Below, piece by piece: positions 48,851-57,832 of a DNA stretch of 64,000 bases. The notes below the pieces were generated by a model. The model saw nothing but the letters and a program-made list of their open reading frames with translations, had not been told where the DNA came from and ran no database searches. A program made the translations under genes and the position numbers. The stretch's first letter is position 1; the number at the start of each line of letters is the position of its first letter. The DNA is from an uncultured Wenzhouxiangella sp. (GTDB taxonomy: Bacteria > Pseudomonadota > Gammaproteobacteria > Xanthomonadales > Wenzhouxiangellaceae), in contig CAJXNL010000003.1 of the NCBI GenBank assembly GCA_913057195.1, positions 1-64,000 of the forward strand, read 5' to 3'.

Positions 48851-50563
48851 TCAACTTCGGCGGGCTTTTGGCCATCGACGCATAAGCATCCAGACCACCA
48901 CCACCAAAGGCATGAACAAAAGGTTGATCCAAATGATTCGCTGCTCAAGCGATCGGATGTCTTGATCCAGCTCACGCCTCACCTGTCGAAGTTCTTGGCG
49001 AAGCCTCATTCGCCGCTCAACAAAACGTTCAAGCTCCTGACGCTGTGCATCGGTCATGGCATCAGGCGCCTCTGCTCTGAGCGCTGTCAACGCCTGATCA
49101 GCCTCTTCAAGTGCCGACGATAGGCGGTTTTCGGTGGCCAGCAGACGCGCTTCGGCCAAACGCCTGAGCTCATCAACCAGGGTAAATGGCCGGAAAGCGA
49201 CATCCCGACTGCGAATGCCAATCAACCGCTCATCGCCGATTAAGTGATCAACCGCGTTTAATACGAACGCGCCGTTGCTTGCAAAAGCTTCGGTCAGCTC
49301 GGTCCCAAGAAACTGCTGACGCGCCACCCAGTAGCGATCATCTAAAAAATCAACGTCGCCAATGACAATGGCATTCACCCGCCCAGTGATGCGCGCCGCC
49401 ACCACTGAACGTTCGCCTTGAAGGGGGGTCTCTTGGCTCAGCTGGGTCACCCTCTCCTCGCTGCTGATGTCGGTCTCAAGCCGCGTGGTTGGGAGTCGGG
49501 CTGATCGCTCAGACGACCACATCAAAGGCTCAAAAAAGGGCGCTGTCTCGCTGTTCGCTTGCCAGTGCCCCGCCGTGGCCACATGAACAATGTCAAGTTC
49601 AGTCGTCACGACGTCCTCACGGCTCAGATGCTCGCCATCTATACCCAAAATGGCGGGGTGTCTCACAGGAGAACTTTCGGGGGAGAGATTGACCTCCAAA
49701 CCCAACAGAGGGTCATTGACAAAATGGGTCAAGTCAATGCTGACCCCAAGGGCCTCAAACACCGCGGACAACTCAGCGGCCGGTGGACCTGGACGACCGA
49801 CCGACTGCACAAACGGATCGACCGCAAGCAACAGGCCGCCTCCGTTGTGGATGAACTCAAGCACATCACTGACCAGCGAGGGTGTCATTTCGGTGGGTTG
49901 GGCGATCATCAATGCATCGAGCTCACTGGCCAACTGTTCAGCGGTGGCAGGGTGCTCAATCAGCTCAAAGCGGGCACTGAGCTGCTCGTAGATCAGACCA
50001 GATTGGATCGGCAAGTCACTAATCAAACCGAGCCGCGGCTGGGTGTCGCGCTGAACGCGCTCAATGGTTTGAATCAGCATAAATTCGAGCAGCGGCTCAC
50101 GCTGGGGTGATATCAGCGGGATACTCTGAGTCTGACCACCTTCGGCCGTGGCACGAATGCCAAAGTAGACGTTGGTGTCTTGCGGTCCGATCGCCAGCCC
50201 AGTCAAGCCCGCCAGCAAGGCCTCATCCTCCGCCTGCGAGAACGGGATCGGATCGACCCAGTCCACCACCAACTGACCGTCAGATGCCAGCACCATCTCC
50301 TCGATTAAATCGCGCACGCGATCGGCAAAAAACCGCAGGCTCGGCAGATCACGTGTGGCCTCATCACTGAAATACACTGTCAATGTCACAGGTTCATCTA
50401 ACGAACCCAAAATCTGATGGGTGCCGCTCGAGAGGGTATAGAGCTGATTTTCTGTGACGTCGAAGCGAACAGATGAACCGAGCAGCCAAGACGACCCCCC
50501 AATCAATGCAACAAACAGGAGGGGCGCAAGCACCAAGATCGCCATTAGCCTGCGACGGGTCAT
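48851..50563 (-). CDS. GldG-family ABC system accessory protein
   Basis: A 570-residue protein with an N-terminal membrane helix (about 8-30), a large extracytoplasmic region, a predicted coiled coil (about 480-545) and a C-terminal helix (about 547-565). FDVTENQLYTLSSGT near residue 34 and the VDWVDPIPF region are typical of GldG/IFT52-like proteins. In Bacteroidetes GldG works with GldA and GldF in gliding, but proteobacterial homologues have no known motility role. It is the third gene after the ATPase and permease, with a 1-base gap. Confidence 0.85.
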   Translation of the reverse strand: MTRRRLMAILVLAPLLFVALIGGSSWLLGSSVRFDVTENQLYTLSSGTHQILGSLDEPVTLTVYFSDEATRDLPSLRFFADRVRDLIEEMVLASDGQLVVDWVDPIPFSQAEDEALLAGLTGLAIGPQDTNVYFGIRATAEGGQTQSIPLISPQREPLLEFMLIQTIERVQRDTQPRLGLISDLPIQSGLIYEQLSARFELIEHPATAEQLASELDALMIAQPTEMTPSLVSDVLEFIHNGGGLLLAVDPFVQSVGRPGPPAAELSAVFEALGVSIDLTHFVNDPLLGLEVNLSPESSPVRHPAILGIDGEHLSREDVVTTELDIVHVATAGHWQANSETAPFFEPLMWSSERSARLPTTRLETDISSEERVTQLSQETPLQGERSVVAARITGRVNAIVIGDVDFLDDRYWVARQQFLGTELTEAFASNGAFVLNAVDHLIGDERLIGIRSRDVAFRPFTLVDELRRLAEARLLATENRLSSALEEADQALTALRAEAPDAMTDAQRQELERFVERRMRLRQELRQVRRELDQDIRSLEQRIIWINLLFMPLVVVVWMLMRRWPKARRS

Positions 50564-50564
50564 C

Positions 50565-51302
50565 TCAAGAGGCCTTTTTCATTTCGACGCTTGCCCAGGT
50601 CATGATCAGGCCCAGAAACATTAGGGCTGTGAAATACAACACATCGCGACCGTCTAAAACGCCACGTGCCATCGATGAGAAGTGAACGAGCACACTCAGT
50701 CGAGCAATGCCATCGATCAGCCATTGGGGTGCCAGCAAAGCCACGGGCTCAAGCACCAAAGGCCACCCTGCCATCAACAACATGAAACACAAAACAGCGG
50801 ACACAATAAACGCAACCACTTGGTTTTGGGTGCTGGCCGACACGCTTGAACTGATGGCCAAAAATGTGCCGCTGACCAACCAACTGCTGACATAGCCGGT
50901 CAAAATCACGCCGTTGTCGGGGTCGCCCAAGATATTGACACTGATCCACATCGGAACAGTCATCAATAACGCACATCCAAGCAACAGCCAGCCGGCCAAA
51001 AATTTGGCCAGCACCACTTGAGCGGTGGTCACCGGAAGGGTTAACAACAGTTCAGCTGAGCCTGAGCGATACTCCTCTGACCACAACCGCATGCCCACTG
51101 CAGGCACCAAGAACAGATAAATCCATGGGTGAAATTGAAAAAAAGGCCTTAAATCGGCGATCTCACGCTCAAAGAAATTGCCAATGTAAAACGTCAAAGC
51201 CACACTCAACACCGAGAAAATGACCAATAAGAACATCGCGATCGGCGTTTGCAAGTAGCCCTGAAACTCTCGCCTGACAAGCAACCCCGTTTTAGTGTTC
51301 AT
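50565..51302 (-). CDS. ABC-2 type permease (GldF-like)
   Basis: Membrane protein of about 245 residues with six hydrophobic segments, including a characteristic LVRREFQGYLQTP start, RLWSEEYRSGSAELLLTLPV and ASTQNQVVAFIVS. I chose ATG 51302, which overlaps the ATPase stop by 11 bases, because the family N-terminus begins there. It would form the channel of the adjacent ABC system. The substrate is unknown. Confidence 0.88.
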   Translation of the reverse strand: MNTKTGLLVRREFQGYLQTPIAMFLLVIFSVLSVALTFYIGNFFEREIADLRPFFQFHPWIYLFLVPAVGMRLWSEEYRSGSAELLLTLPVTTAQVVLAKFLAGWLLLGCALLMTVPMWISVNILGDPDNGVILTGYVSSWLVSGTFLAISSSVSASTQNQVVAFIVSAVLCFMLLMAGWPLVLEPVALLAPQWLIDGIARLSVLVHFSSMARGVLDGRDVLYFTALMFLGLIMTWASVEMKKAS

Positions 51303-52224
51303 CCGGTGTGGCTCCTGTGATCTGAGCAAACACATCGTCCAAGCGTCCAGACTCGAGGTGGAACTCTGAAATCGACCAGCGCTCGCGCTGAGCTAAGGCG
51401 TACACGGCGGGGCCAATGGCCTCCGATTCGCGTGGAAACGCAGTGATGCGGCCTCGGCGAACCTCAACGTGGGCAATCTCTGCCAGGGTGCTTAGCTTTG
51501 AGGCCGCCGCTTGAGGCTCATCAACGACCAAGCTGACCGCATTGGCATAGCGCGACAATCGGCGAACCCCATCGGGCGTGTCGTCCAGCTTCAACTGCCC
51601 TTGAGCAATCACCATGATTCGATTACACAGGATCTCAACCTCTTCTAAGATGTGCGTTGAAATCACGATGATCTTGTCTTTGGACATCGCCTGGATTAGC
51701 TGTCTGACCTGGATCTTTTGAGTGGGATCCAGGCCATCTGTTGGCTCATCTAAGATCAACACATCGGGGTCATGAATCATCGCCTGGGCAATGCCCACGC
51801 GGCGCCCAAAGCCCTTCGACAATGTGCCAATGCTTTGATCCATGACCGCGCCCAGATCCAATTGGCTGACCACCCGCTCCAACGCCGCGGTCAATTGATG
51901 GCCACGAAGCCCTCGAATTTCGCCAATGAACGTGAGAAACTCTCCGACCCCCATTTCCGGATACATTGGCGCGCCTTCTGGCAAATACCCCAACGCCTGA
52001 CGCGCGGCCAGCGCATCAGTCTCGAGGTTGTGGCCATTGATCACAGCCCGCCCTGCACTGGGTCTCAAAAATCCAGTTAACATCCGCATGGTGGTGGACT
52101 TGCCGGCCCCATTCGGCCCCAGAAATCCCAAGACGGTGCCGCTGGCCACCTCAAACGACAGCGCGTCCACGGCCTTGTTCGAGCCGTAGAGGCGGGTCAA
52201 TGAGTGTGCCACAATGGATGCCAT
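51292..52224 (-). CDS. ABC transporter ATP-binding protein (GldA-like)
   Basis: Nucleotide-binding subunit of about 310 residues. It has Walker A GPNGAGKSTTMRMLTG, the ABC signature region TLSKGFGRRVGIAQA, Walker B VLILDEPTDGLDP and the switch histidine ISTHILEEV. The C-terminal 80 residues form the extra domain common in ABC-2 systems. The start is placed at ATG 52224; an upstream in-frame start at 52266 would overlap the divergent gene. It leads the three-gene operon. Confidence 0.9.
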   Translation of the reverse strand: MASIVAHSLTRLYGSNKAVDALSFEVASGTVLGFLGPNGAGKSTTMRMLTGFLRPSAGRAVINGHNLETDALAARQALGYLPEGAPMYPEMGVGEFLTFIGEIRGLRGHQLTAALERVVSQLDLGAVMDQSIGTLSKGFGRRVGIAQAMIHDPDVLILDEPTDGLDPTQKIQVRQLIQAMSKDKIIVISTHILEEVEILCNRIMVIAQGQLKLDDTPDGVRRLSRYANAVSLVVDEPQAAASKLSTLAEIAHVEVRRGRITAFPRESEAIGPAVYALAQRERWSISEFHLESGRLDDVFAQITGATPDEH

Positions 52225-52242
52225 CGGCGTTAAGGATACCGC

Positions 52243-53343
52243 ATGACCCCTGCTGTTCTCGACCACTTGCCCAATGCGCTTCTGTCATTGCCCGCCGAGA
52301 AGTTGCATCGTCACTTAGACGGCCCCACGGTGATCCATTTGGCGGGCCAGCACCCTCAGCCCCTGGCGGTCTCTGTATTGCAACACGGCAACGAGACCTC
52401 AGGTTGGGACGCCGTTCGACGCTTACTCAAAGGCCGATACCAACGAGACCCCCTCCCCCGAAGCCTGATTCTATATATCGGCAACCCGAAAGCCGCTGCA
52501 GTGAATGTGCGCCACCTCGATCATCAGCCTGACCTGAATCGATGCTGGCCAGGCTCAACCACTGAGCGCACCCCTTGGCACGGGCTGATGCAAGCCGTCA
52601 CCGATCACATCCAACAGTGTCAACCAATGGCGAGCATCGATATTCATAACAACACCGGTCGCAACCCCCACTATGCAGCAGTGAATCGGCTTGAGCCGAC
52701 TCATCTGTCCTTGGCCTGTGAGTTCTCCCGATCAGTGATCTTTTTCACAGAACCCCGCGGCGTCCAATCCCAAGCCTTTGGACGGTTTTGTCCTGCGGTC
52801 ACCCTCGAGTGCGGACTGGCCCAGGACAGCAATGGCGCAGACCATGCCATGGCTTACTTGGAAAGAATGCTGCATTGTGAGGAAGTGCCCAACGTCTTCC
52901 CACGCCCCAGTGCGCTGGAGCTTTTTCAGACCCACGCCACGCTGAAACTGGCGCCCGATGTGACGTTTCGCATTGGCCAACGAGACGAGCCGGCAGCGTC
53001 CCGAGCTGTTTTGGCCTTGGCGGATGATCTCGATACGCACAATTTTGAAGAGCTGCCCGCGGCCTTTGATTTGGCCAAGATCAATGGCCAGCATCCAAAG
53101 CCACTGGTGGCAATGGGCCCCGATGGCCAAGACATGACCGAGCGCTATCTTCGTTTTGATCAAGGCGCCGTTCGCACCGTCCGCCCCATCACGCCCGCCA
53201 TGATGACACTCGACCCTTTCGCCATCCGGCACGACTGTTTGTGCTATCTAATGGAGCGCATCCCACTGGATGAGCTCAAAACCGGTGAAGGCGTTCCCCT
53301 GGCCGGGGTCACGCTTCCCGAAGCTTATGCCGAGTCTGATTAG
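52243..53343 (+). CDS. Aspartoacylase/succinylglutamate desuccinylase family zinc hydrolase
   Basis: M14-like zinc amidohydrolase of 366 residues. Zinc ligands are in QHGNETSG (H48, E51) and IDIHNNTGRNPHY, and the catalytic glutamate is probably in TLECGLAQ. The NPKAAAVNVRHLD and DLNRCWPG blocks match the AstE/AspA superfamily. No arginine-succinyltransferase genes are nearby, so AstE activity is not implied; the substrate is unknown. It starts 18 bases from the divergent ATPase gene and overlaps prpC by 4 bases at the 3' end. Confidence 0.83.
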   Translation: MTPAVLDHLPNALLSLPAEKLHRHLDGPTVIHLAGQHPQPLAVSVLQHGNETSGWDAVRRLLKGRYQRDPLPRSLILYIGNPKAAAVNVRHLDHQPDLNRCWPGSTTERTPWHGLMQAVTDHIQQCQPMASIDIHNNTGRNPHYAAVNRLEPTHLSLACEFSRSVIFFTEPRGVQSQAFGRFCPAVTLECGLAQDSNGADHAMAYLERMLHCEEVPNVFPRPSALELFQTHATLKLAPDVTFRIGQRDEPAASRAVLALADDLDTHNFEELPAAFDLAKINGQHPKPLVAMGPDGQDMTERYLRFDQGAVRTVRPITPAMMTLDPFAIRHDCLCYLMERIPLDELKTGEGVPLAGVTLPEAYAESD

Positions 53344-54461
53344 CGCTCCGCCAACGGCGGCACTGGCCGCGCGCTCGGCCCAGTGTATTCTGCGCCTGGG
53401 CGAATAATGCGATTGTTGGCGCGCTGCTCCATGACATGCGCGCACCAGCCTGTCACCCTCGACATCACAAATATGGGCGTGAACAGTGGGGTCGGAATGC
53501 CCATGAAATGATACGCGCTGGCGTGGTAAAAATCAGCGTTGGCGAACAGCCTTTTCTCATCCCAGAGCATCGCCTCGACCGTCTCTGAGACCGGATACAG
53601 CGTGGCGTCACCGACCGCCTCAGCCAACTGACCAGCCCAGTGCTTGATGATCGCATTGCGAGGATCGCGCTCGCGATAGACCGCATGACCGAAGCCCATG
53701 ATTTTTTCTTTGGCAGCCAACTTGGCCTTGACATCGTCTCGTGCAGCTTCAACTGAGGCGTACTGCTCAAGCATCGCCATGGCCATCTCATTTGCACCCC
53801 CGTGTAGCGGCCCACGCAAAGACCCAATGGCGCCGGTGATGCATGAGTGCATATCCGACAGCGTTGATGCGCAGACTCGCGCGGTGAACGTGGAGGCATT
53901 GAACTCATGCTCTGCATACAAAATCAGCGACACGTCCATCACCCGAGCGAACAGTTCGCTGGGTGAGGCATCATGAAGCATGTGCAAAAAATGTGCGCCC
54001 ACGCCAACTTCACCGGTGTCGGTGTCAATTCTGACATTGTCGTGGCTGAAGCGATACCAGTACGCGATGATGGACGGGCAAATCGCCAGCAGCCGATCGG
54101 CGCAGTCTTGTTGGCTTTCAAAATCAAGTTCAGGTTCAATGTTGCCCAAAAAAGAGCAGCCTGTTCTGAGCACATCCATTGGATGAGCGTCTTTGGGGAT
54201 CTGCTCAAGCACCGACCTCAGCGGCGCAGGCAATTCGCGCAGCGATTGCAAACGCGCTTGATAACCTTCAAGCTCCTTGCTTGTCGGCAAGTGTCCTTTG
54301 AGCAACAGATGGGCCACCTCGGTGAAGCTGGTCTCGGTGGCGAGCGCTTCGACGTCGTAACCTCGATAGCGGAGACTGTTGCCTGTGGCTCCAACGGTGC
54401 ATATGGCGGTCTCACCGGCCGACTGGCCGCGAAGACCCGCGCCTGAGTTGCTGGCTGTCAT
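53340..54461 (-). CDS. prpC: 2-methylcitrate synthase
   Basis: Condenses propionyl-CoA with oxaloacetate in the methylcitrate cycle. The 373-residue protein of the citrate synthase family has the small-type N-terminus ([10 protein letters not shown]) and the catalytic histidines in [12 protein letters not shown] and [15 protein letters not shown] run of [12 protein letters not shown] ends the chain. Its 4-base overlap with prpB supports 2-methylcitrate rather than citrate synthase. prpD/acnD, prpF and prpR are not in the window. Confidence 0.94.
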   Translation of the reverse strand: MTASNSGAGLRGQSAGETAICTVGATGNSLRYRGYDVEALATETSFTEVAHLLLKGHLPTSKELEGYQARLQSLRELPAPLRSVLEQIPKDAHPMDVLRTGCSFLGNIEPELDFESQQDCADRLLAICPSIIAYWYRFSHDNVRIDTDTGEVGVGAHFLHMLHDASPSELFARVMDVSLILYAEHEFNASTFTARVCASTLSDMHSCITGAIGSLRGPLHGGANEMAMAMLEQYASVEAARDDVKAKLAAKEKIMGFGHAVYRERDPRNAIIKHWAGQLAEAVGDATLYPVSETVEAMLWDEKRLFANADFYHASAYHFMGIPTPLFTPIFVMSRVTGWCAHVMEQRANNRIIRPGAEYTGPSARPVPPLAER

Positions 54462-55366
54462 GGTTTCTCCCGATCGTTGAGCGCATCGAGCTTGCGCTCG
54501 AAGGCATGGTAATCCAACACTTCATATAAGGCCTCACGTGTCTGCATCTGATCGAGCAACGCACTTTGGGTGCCCTCATTGGCAATGGTCTGATAAACCG
54601 AAAGCGCCGCCTGGCTCATCGCGCGAAATGCCGATAGCGGGTACAGCGCCATCCCCACGCCCGCTCGCTTGAGCGTCTCGGTGTCCAGCAAGGGCGTGCG
54701 GCCAAACTCGGTGATGTTGGCCAACACAGGCACCGGACAGGCTTGGCAAAACACCTCAAAGTCCTCAACACTGCCCAGGGCCTCAGCGAAAATCATGTCG
54801 GCACCGGCTGCCACGTAGGCCAGGCTGCGATCAATCGCGCCTTGCATGCCCTCATTGGCAAATGCGTCTGTGCGTGCCATGACCACAAAGTTGTCATCTG
54901 TGCGAGCATCAACCGCCGCCCGAATGCGGTCGCACATTTCTTGGCTGGGCACAATGGCTTTGTTGGGCCGATGGCCGCAGCGTTTGGCCTGCACCTGATC
55001 TTCAATGTGAACCGCCGCCACACCGCAACGCTCCATCACCTGAATGGTCCGGGCGATGTTGAGCGCCCCACCGAAACCGGTGTCAATGTCAACCAACAGC
55101 GGCAACTCGCTCACTGCGGTGATCCGCTGGGCGTCTTCGGCCACGTCCCGAAGCTGCGTCATGCCCAAATCAGGCAGGCCAAATGAAGCATTGGCCACGC
55201 CAGCGCCAGACAGATACAAAGCCTCGTGACCCGCATTCTCGGCCAGCAACGCGCAATAGGCGTTCACCGCACCCACCACCTGCAGTGGTTGGCGCTCAGC
55301 CACCCGCTGTCGAAAACGTTGACCAGGTGAGGGTGAAAAGACAGAACTTGACATGGTTTGAGTCAT
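54458..55366 (-). CDS. prpB: 2-methylisocitrate lyase
   Basis: Cleaves 2-methylisocitrate to pyruvate and succinate. The 302-residue protein of the ICL/PEPM fold has [20 protein letters not shown], the [13 protein letters not shown] metal region and the catalytic loop [13 protein letters not shown] with its KRCGH signature. It is followed by prpC. A candidate extended -10 (TGCTAAACT) lies about 60 bases upstream in the 145-base gap. Confidence 0.95.
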   Translation of the reverse strand: MTQTMSSSVFSPSPGQRFRQRVAERQPLQVVGAVNAYCALLAENAGHEALYLSGAGVANASFGLPDLGMTQLRDVAEDAQRITAVSELPLLVDIDTGFGGALNIARTIQVMERCGVAAVHIEDQVQAKRCGHRPNKAIVPSQEMCDRIRAAVDARTDDNFVVMARTDAFANEGMQGAIDRSLAYVAAGADMIFAEALGSVEDFEVFCQACPVPVLANITEFGRTPLLDTETLKRAGVGMALYPLSAFRAMSQAALSVYQTIANEGTQSALLDQMQTREALYEVLDYHAFERKLDALNDREKP

Positions 55367-55424
55367 CCATTGATGCGCGCGCGGGCCCTCCGCGCCTGAA
55401 TTGGGGCCCGTTCAAAACAGCCAA

Positions 55425-55433
55425 AGTTTAGCA
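55425..55433 (-). promoter_or_regulatory. Candidate extended -10 element before prpB
   Basis: The minus strand reads TGCTAAACT, an extended -10 (TGn plus TAAACT), about 60 bases upstream of the prpB start. No -35 is clear. It would allow prpBC to be expressed separately from the upstream pair. Confidence 0.3.
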
Positions 55434-55511
55434 TGCGTTATTGCTCTCAGTGGTCCGCTGAACCGCCCCCGAACGCGCTCACGGCCCCGTGTAGCTGTCA
55501 CCGCCGCCGCT

Positions 55512-56609
55512 TCAACGGCCGTGGCGGCGAATGATCCGCTTGCAGCGCCACAACAAGTAGTTGACCGCCATCCACAGGTGCCTAAATTGGCGGTTGGTTG
55601 TTTGCTTGTGGTGGTAACGGTAATAAATTTGCTGCGCGATCACGGCCAATCGAAAAAGACCATAAACCTCATAAAAGGCCCACTGGGCCGGTGACAAACC
55701 GCGCTGAGCGCAGTAATAATTGACGATCTGATCACGACGCCACATGCCGTCGACATGTGTGGGTTGCCGGCGAAAGTTTTTGAAGTAAACATCATCGTCA
55801 CCTTGCACCCAGTAAGCCATGGCATTGCCGAGATCCATTAGCGGATCACCGACGGTGGCCAACTCCCAATCGAGTATGGCCTTAACCTCGATGGGCGCGC
55901 GGTCATCGTCCAAATTGGGTGCAAGAACCAGGTTGTCCAGTCGATAATCCCCATGGATCATGCACAACCCAACCTCTTCAGGGCAGTGGGCAGCCAACCA
56001 GTCCATCACTTTCTCGCCCTTGCCGACGTTCCAAGTGCGGGCATTTTGATAGCGCTTCGACCAGCCCTCGATTTGGCGGCGGTTATAACCCACGCCCTTG
56101 CCCAACTGATCGAGCCCGGTCTGATTGATGTCAACCGAGTGCAATGCGATGAGCTGATCCACGGTGGCCTGGCATAAGGCGTCGGCCCTGGCGGGCGTAA
56201 GGGAGAGGCCCTCTGGCAAACGCGAGCGCAAGATCAGCCCTTCGACATGGGCCATAACGTAGAACTCGCTCCCAATGACGCTGTCGTCTTCGCACAGGGC
56301 CAACATCTCCGGGACCGCAACCGATGTCGCCGAGAGTGCCTGTTGGATGCGATACTCCCGCCCCATGTCGTGCGCCGACCGGGCCTTATGCCCCATTGGG
56401 GGGCGCCGCACGACCAGTCGTCGATTGGGATAGTTCAAGACATACGTCAGGTTAGATGCCCCTTTCGGATATTGCCCCACGGTCGGCAACCCCGCATCCA
56501 AGCCCTCGACATGTGCACGAATCCACCGATCCAGCGCGGACACATCGATGGCGTCCTCCGAGCGCACGGTTTGGGCTTGATCCAACCAAGGTCGTTGCTT
56601 AGCCGTCAT
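55512..56609 (-). CDS. Phosphotransferase of the APH/ACAD10-like family
   Basis: Aminoglycoside-phosphotransferase-fold kinase of 365 residues. It has the N-terminal LTYVLNYPNRRLVVRRPP lysine region, the catalytic loop CMIHGDYRLDN and the metal aspartate block ILDWELATVGDPLMDLG. This subgroup is the kinase half of ACAD10/11-type proteins and is related to LvaA, which phosphorylates 4-hydroxyacyl-CoAs. Its start overlaps the acyl-CoA dehydrogenase stop by 4 bases, so the pair should act together. It is not an antibiotic-resistance gene by context. Confidence 0.88.
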   Translation of the reverse strand: MTAKQRPWLDQAQTVRSEDAIDVSALDRWIRAHVEGLDAGLPTVGQYPKGASNLTYVLNYPNRRLVVRRPPMGHKARSAHDMGREYRIQQALSATSVAVPEMLALCEDDSVIGSEFYVMAHVEGLILRSRLPEGLSLTPARADALCQATVDQLIALHSVDINQTGLDQLGKGVGYNRRQIEGWSKRYQNARTWNVGKGEKVMDWLAAHCPEEVGLCMIHGDYRLDNLVLAPNLDDDRAPIEVKAILDWELATVGDPLMDLGNAMAYWVQGDDDVYFKNFRRQPTHVDGMWRRDQIVNYYCAQRGLSPAQWAFYEVYGLFRLAVIAQQIYYRYHHKQTTNRQFRHLWMAVNYLLWRCKRIIRRHGR

Positions 56610-57820
56610 TGGTCGGCCAAATGGTGCTTGATCTCGAGTTTGGCAATCAGCTGGCGGTGCACCTCATCGGGGCCATCCGCCAAGCGCAGGGCACGCGCGG
56701 CGGTCCAGGCCATCGAAAGGGGGAAATCGTCACTCAATCCCGCACCACCGTGGAGTTGCATCGCCATATCAATGACACTCAACGCCATGTTCGGCACCGC
56801 CACTTTAATCTGCGCAATCTCGCTCATCGAGGCTTTGACGCCTCGATGATCCAGCGACCAAGCCGCTTTAAGCACGAGCAATCGCGCTTGCTCAATGGCA
56901 ATGCGCGCATCGGCCAAACGCTCTTGATTGCCACCCAAATCAGCCAACCGACGGCCAAAGGCCTGACGTGATGTGGCCCGTGCCAACGCCAAACTCAAGG
57001 CCCGCTCGGCCAGGCCGATTAAGCGCATGCAGTGATGAATTCGACCGGGCCCCAGGCGCCCTTGAGCAATCTCGAAACCGCGCCCCACCCCAGCAATCAC
57101 CGCGCTGGTTGGCAATCGCACGTCTGTAAAACTGACTTCTCCATGGCCGTATGGCGCATCGAACTGACCCATGGTCTTGAGCATGCGCTCAACCTTGACG
57201 CCCGGCGTATCCATTGGGACCAGCACCATAGAATGCCGGCGATGGCGATCGGCCTCAGGATCACTCAAGCCCATAAAAATCAACACTCGACAATCGGGAT
57301 GGCCCACCCCAGTCGACCACCACTTGCGGCCATTGAGCACAATTTCATCGCCGTCGAGACAGGCGGTGGCCTCCATGTTGGTGGCATCGGAAGAGGCCAC
57401 GTCAGGCTCGGTCATACAAAACGCTGAGCGAATCTCACCTGCCAGCAGCGGCGCCAGCCACTGGGCCTTTTGTTCTTCTGAGCCGTAGTGATAGAGGACC
57501 TCCATGTTGCCAGTATCGGGGGCATTGCAGTTGAACAATTCCGGAGCGATGAGTGAGCGCCCCATGCGCTCGGCCATCGGCGCATAGTCAAGATTCGACA
57601 AACCCTGCCCCAGGGTTTCATCGGGCAAGAACAAATTCCACAGGTGCGCTTTGCGGGCTTTTTGTTTTAAAGCATGGACCTCAGGCAGCACCACCCAAGG
57701 GTTGTCCGCCTCGGCCAACGCTCGATGCCAGTTGGCCTCCACCGGCTCGACCTCCTCGCACATAAACCGATCGAGTCGAGCGCTGAGCTCCTGGGCTTTC
57801 GCCGACTGTGAAAAATCCAT
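56606..57820 (-). CDS. Acyl-CoA dehydrogenase, ACAD10/11-like
   Basis: FAD-dependent dehydrogenase of 404 residues. FAD and substrate blocks FCMTEPDVASSDATN, GRKWWSTGVGHPD, GRIHHCMRLIGLAERAL and LHGGAGLSDDFPLS are present, and SRQAFGRRLADLG follows the usual order. It matches the ACAD10/11 branch, whose partner kinase is encoded immediately downstream (4-base overlap). Together they may dephosphorylate and dehydrate 4-phosphoacyl-CoA to an enoyl-CoA. Confidence 0.9.
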   Translation of the reverse strand: MDFSQSAKAQELSARLDRFMCEEVEPVEANWHRALAEADNPWVVLPEVHALKQKARKAHLWNLFLPDETLGQGLSNLDYAPMAERMGRSLIAPELFNCNAPDTGNMEVLYHYGSEEQKAQWLAPLLAGEIRSAFCMTEPDVASSDATNMEATACLDGDEIVLNGRKWWSTGVGHPDCRVLIFMGLSDPEADRHRRHSMVLVPMDTPGVKVERMLKTMGQFDAPYGHGEVSFTDVRLPTSAVIAGVGRGFEIAQGRLGPGRIHHCMRLIGLAERALSLALARATSRQAFGRRLADLGGNQERLADARIAIEQARLLVLKAAWSLDHRGVKASMSEIAQIKVAVPNMALSVIDMAMQLHGGAGLSDDFPLSMAWTAARALRLADGPDEVHRQLIAKLEIKHHLADQ

Positions 57821-57832
57821 GGCCCTATCCTA

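Noticed and set aside
55495-55535. GC-rich inverted repeat (CGCCGCC / GGCGGCG) at the end of the phosphotransferase gene
   Set aside because: It overlaps coding sequence and the stop codon, and no T-run follows. It is probably an effect of Arg/Ala codons.
55512-56609. APH-fold gene as aminoglycoside resistance
   Set aside because: Overlap with an acyl-CoA dehydrogenase and its sequence type point to the ACAD10/LvaA metabolic kinase group.
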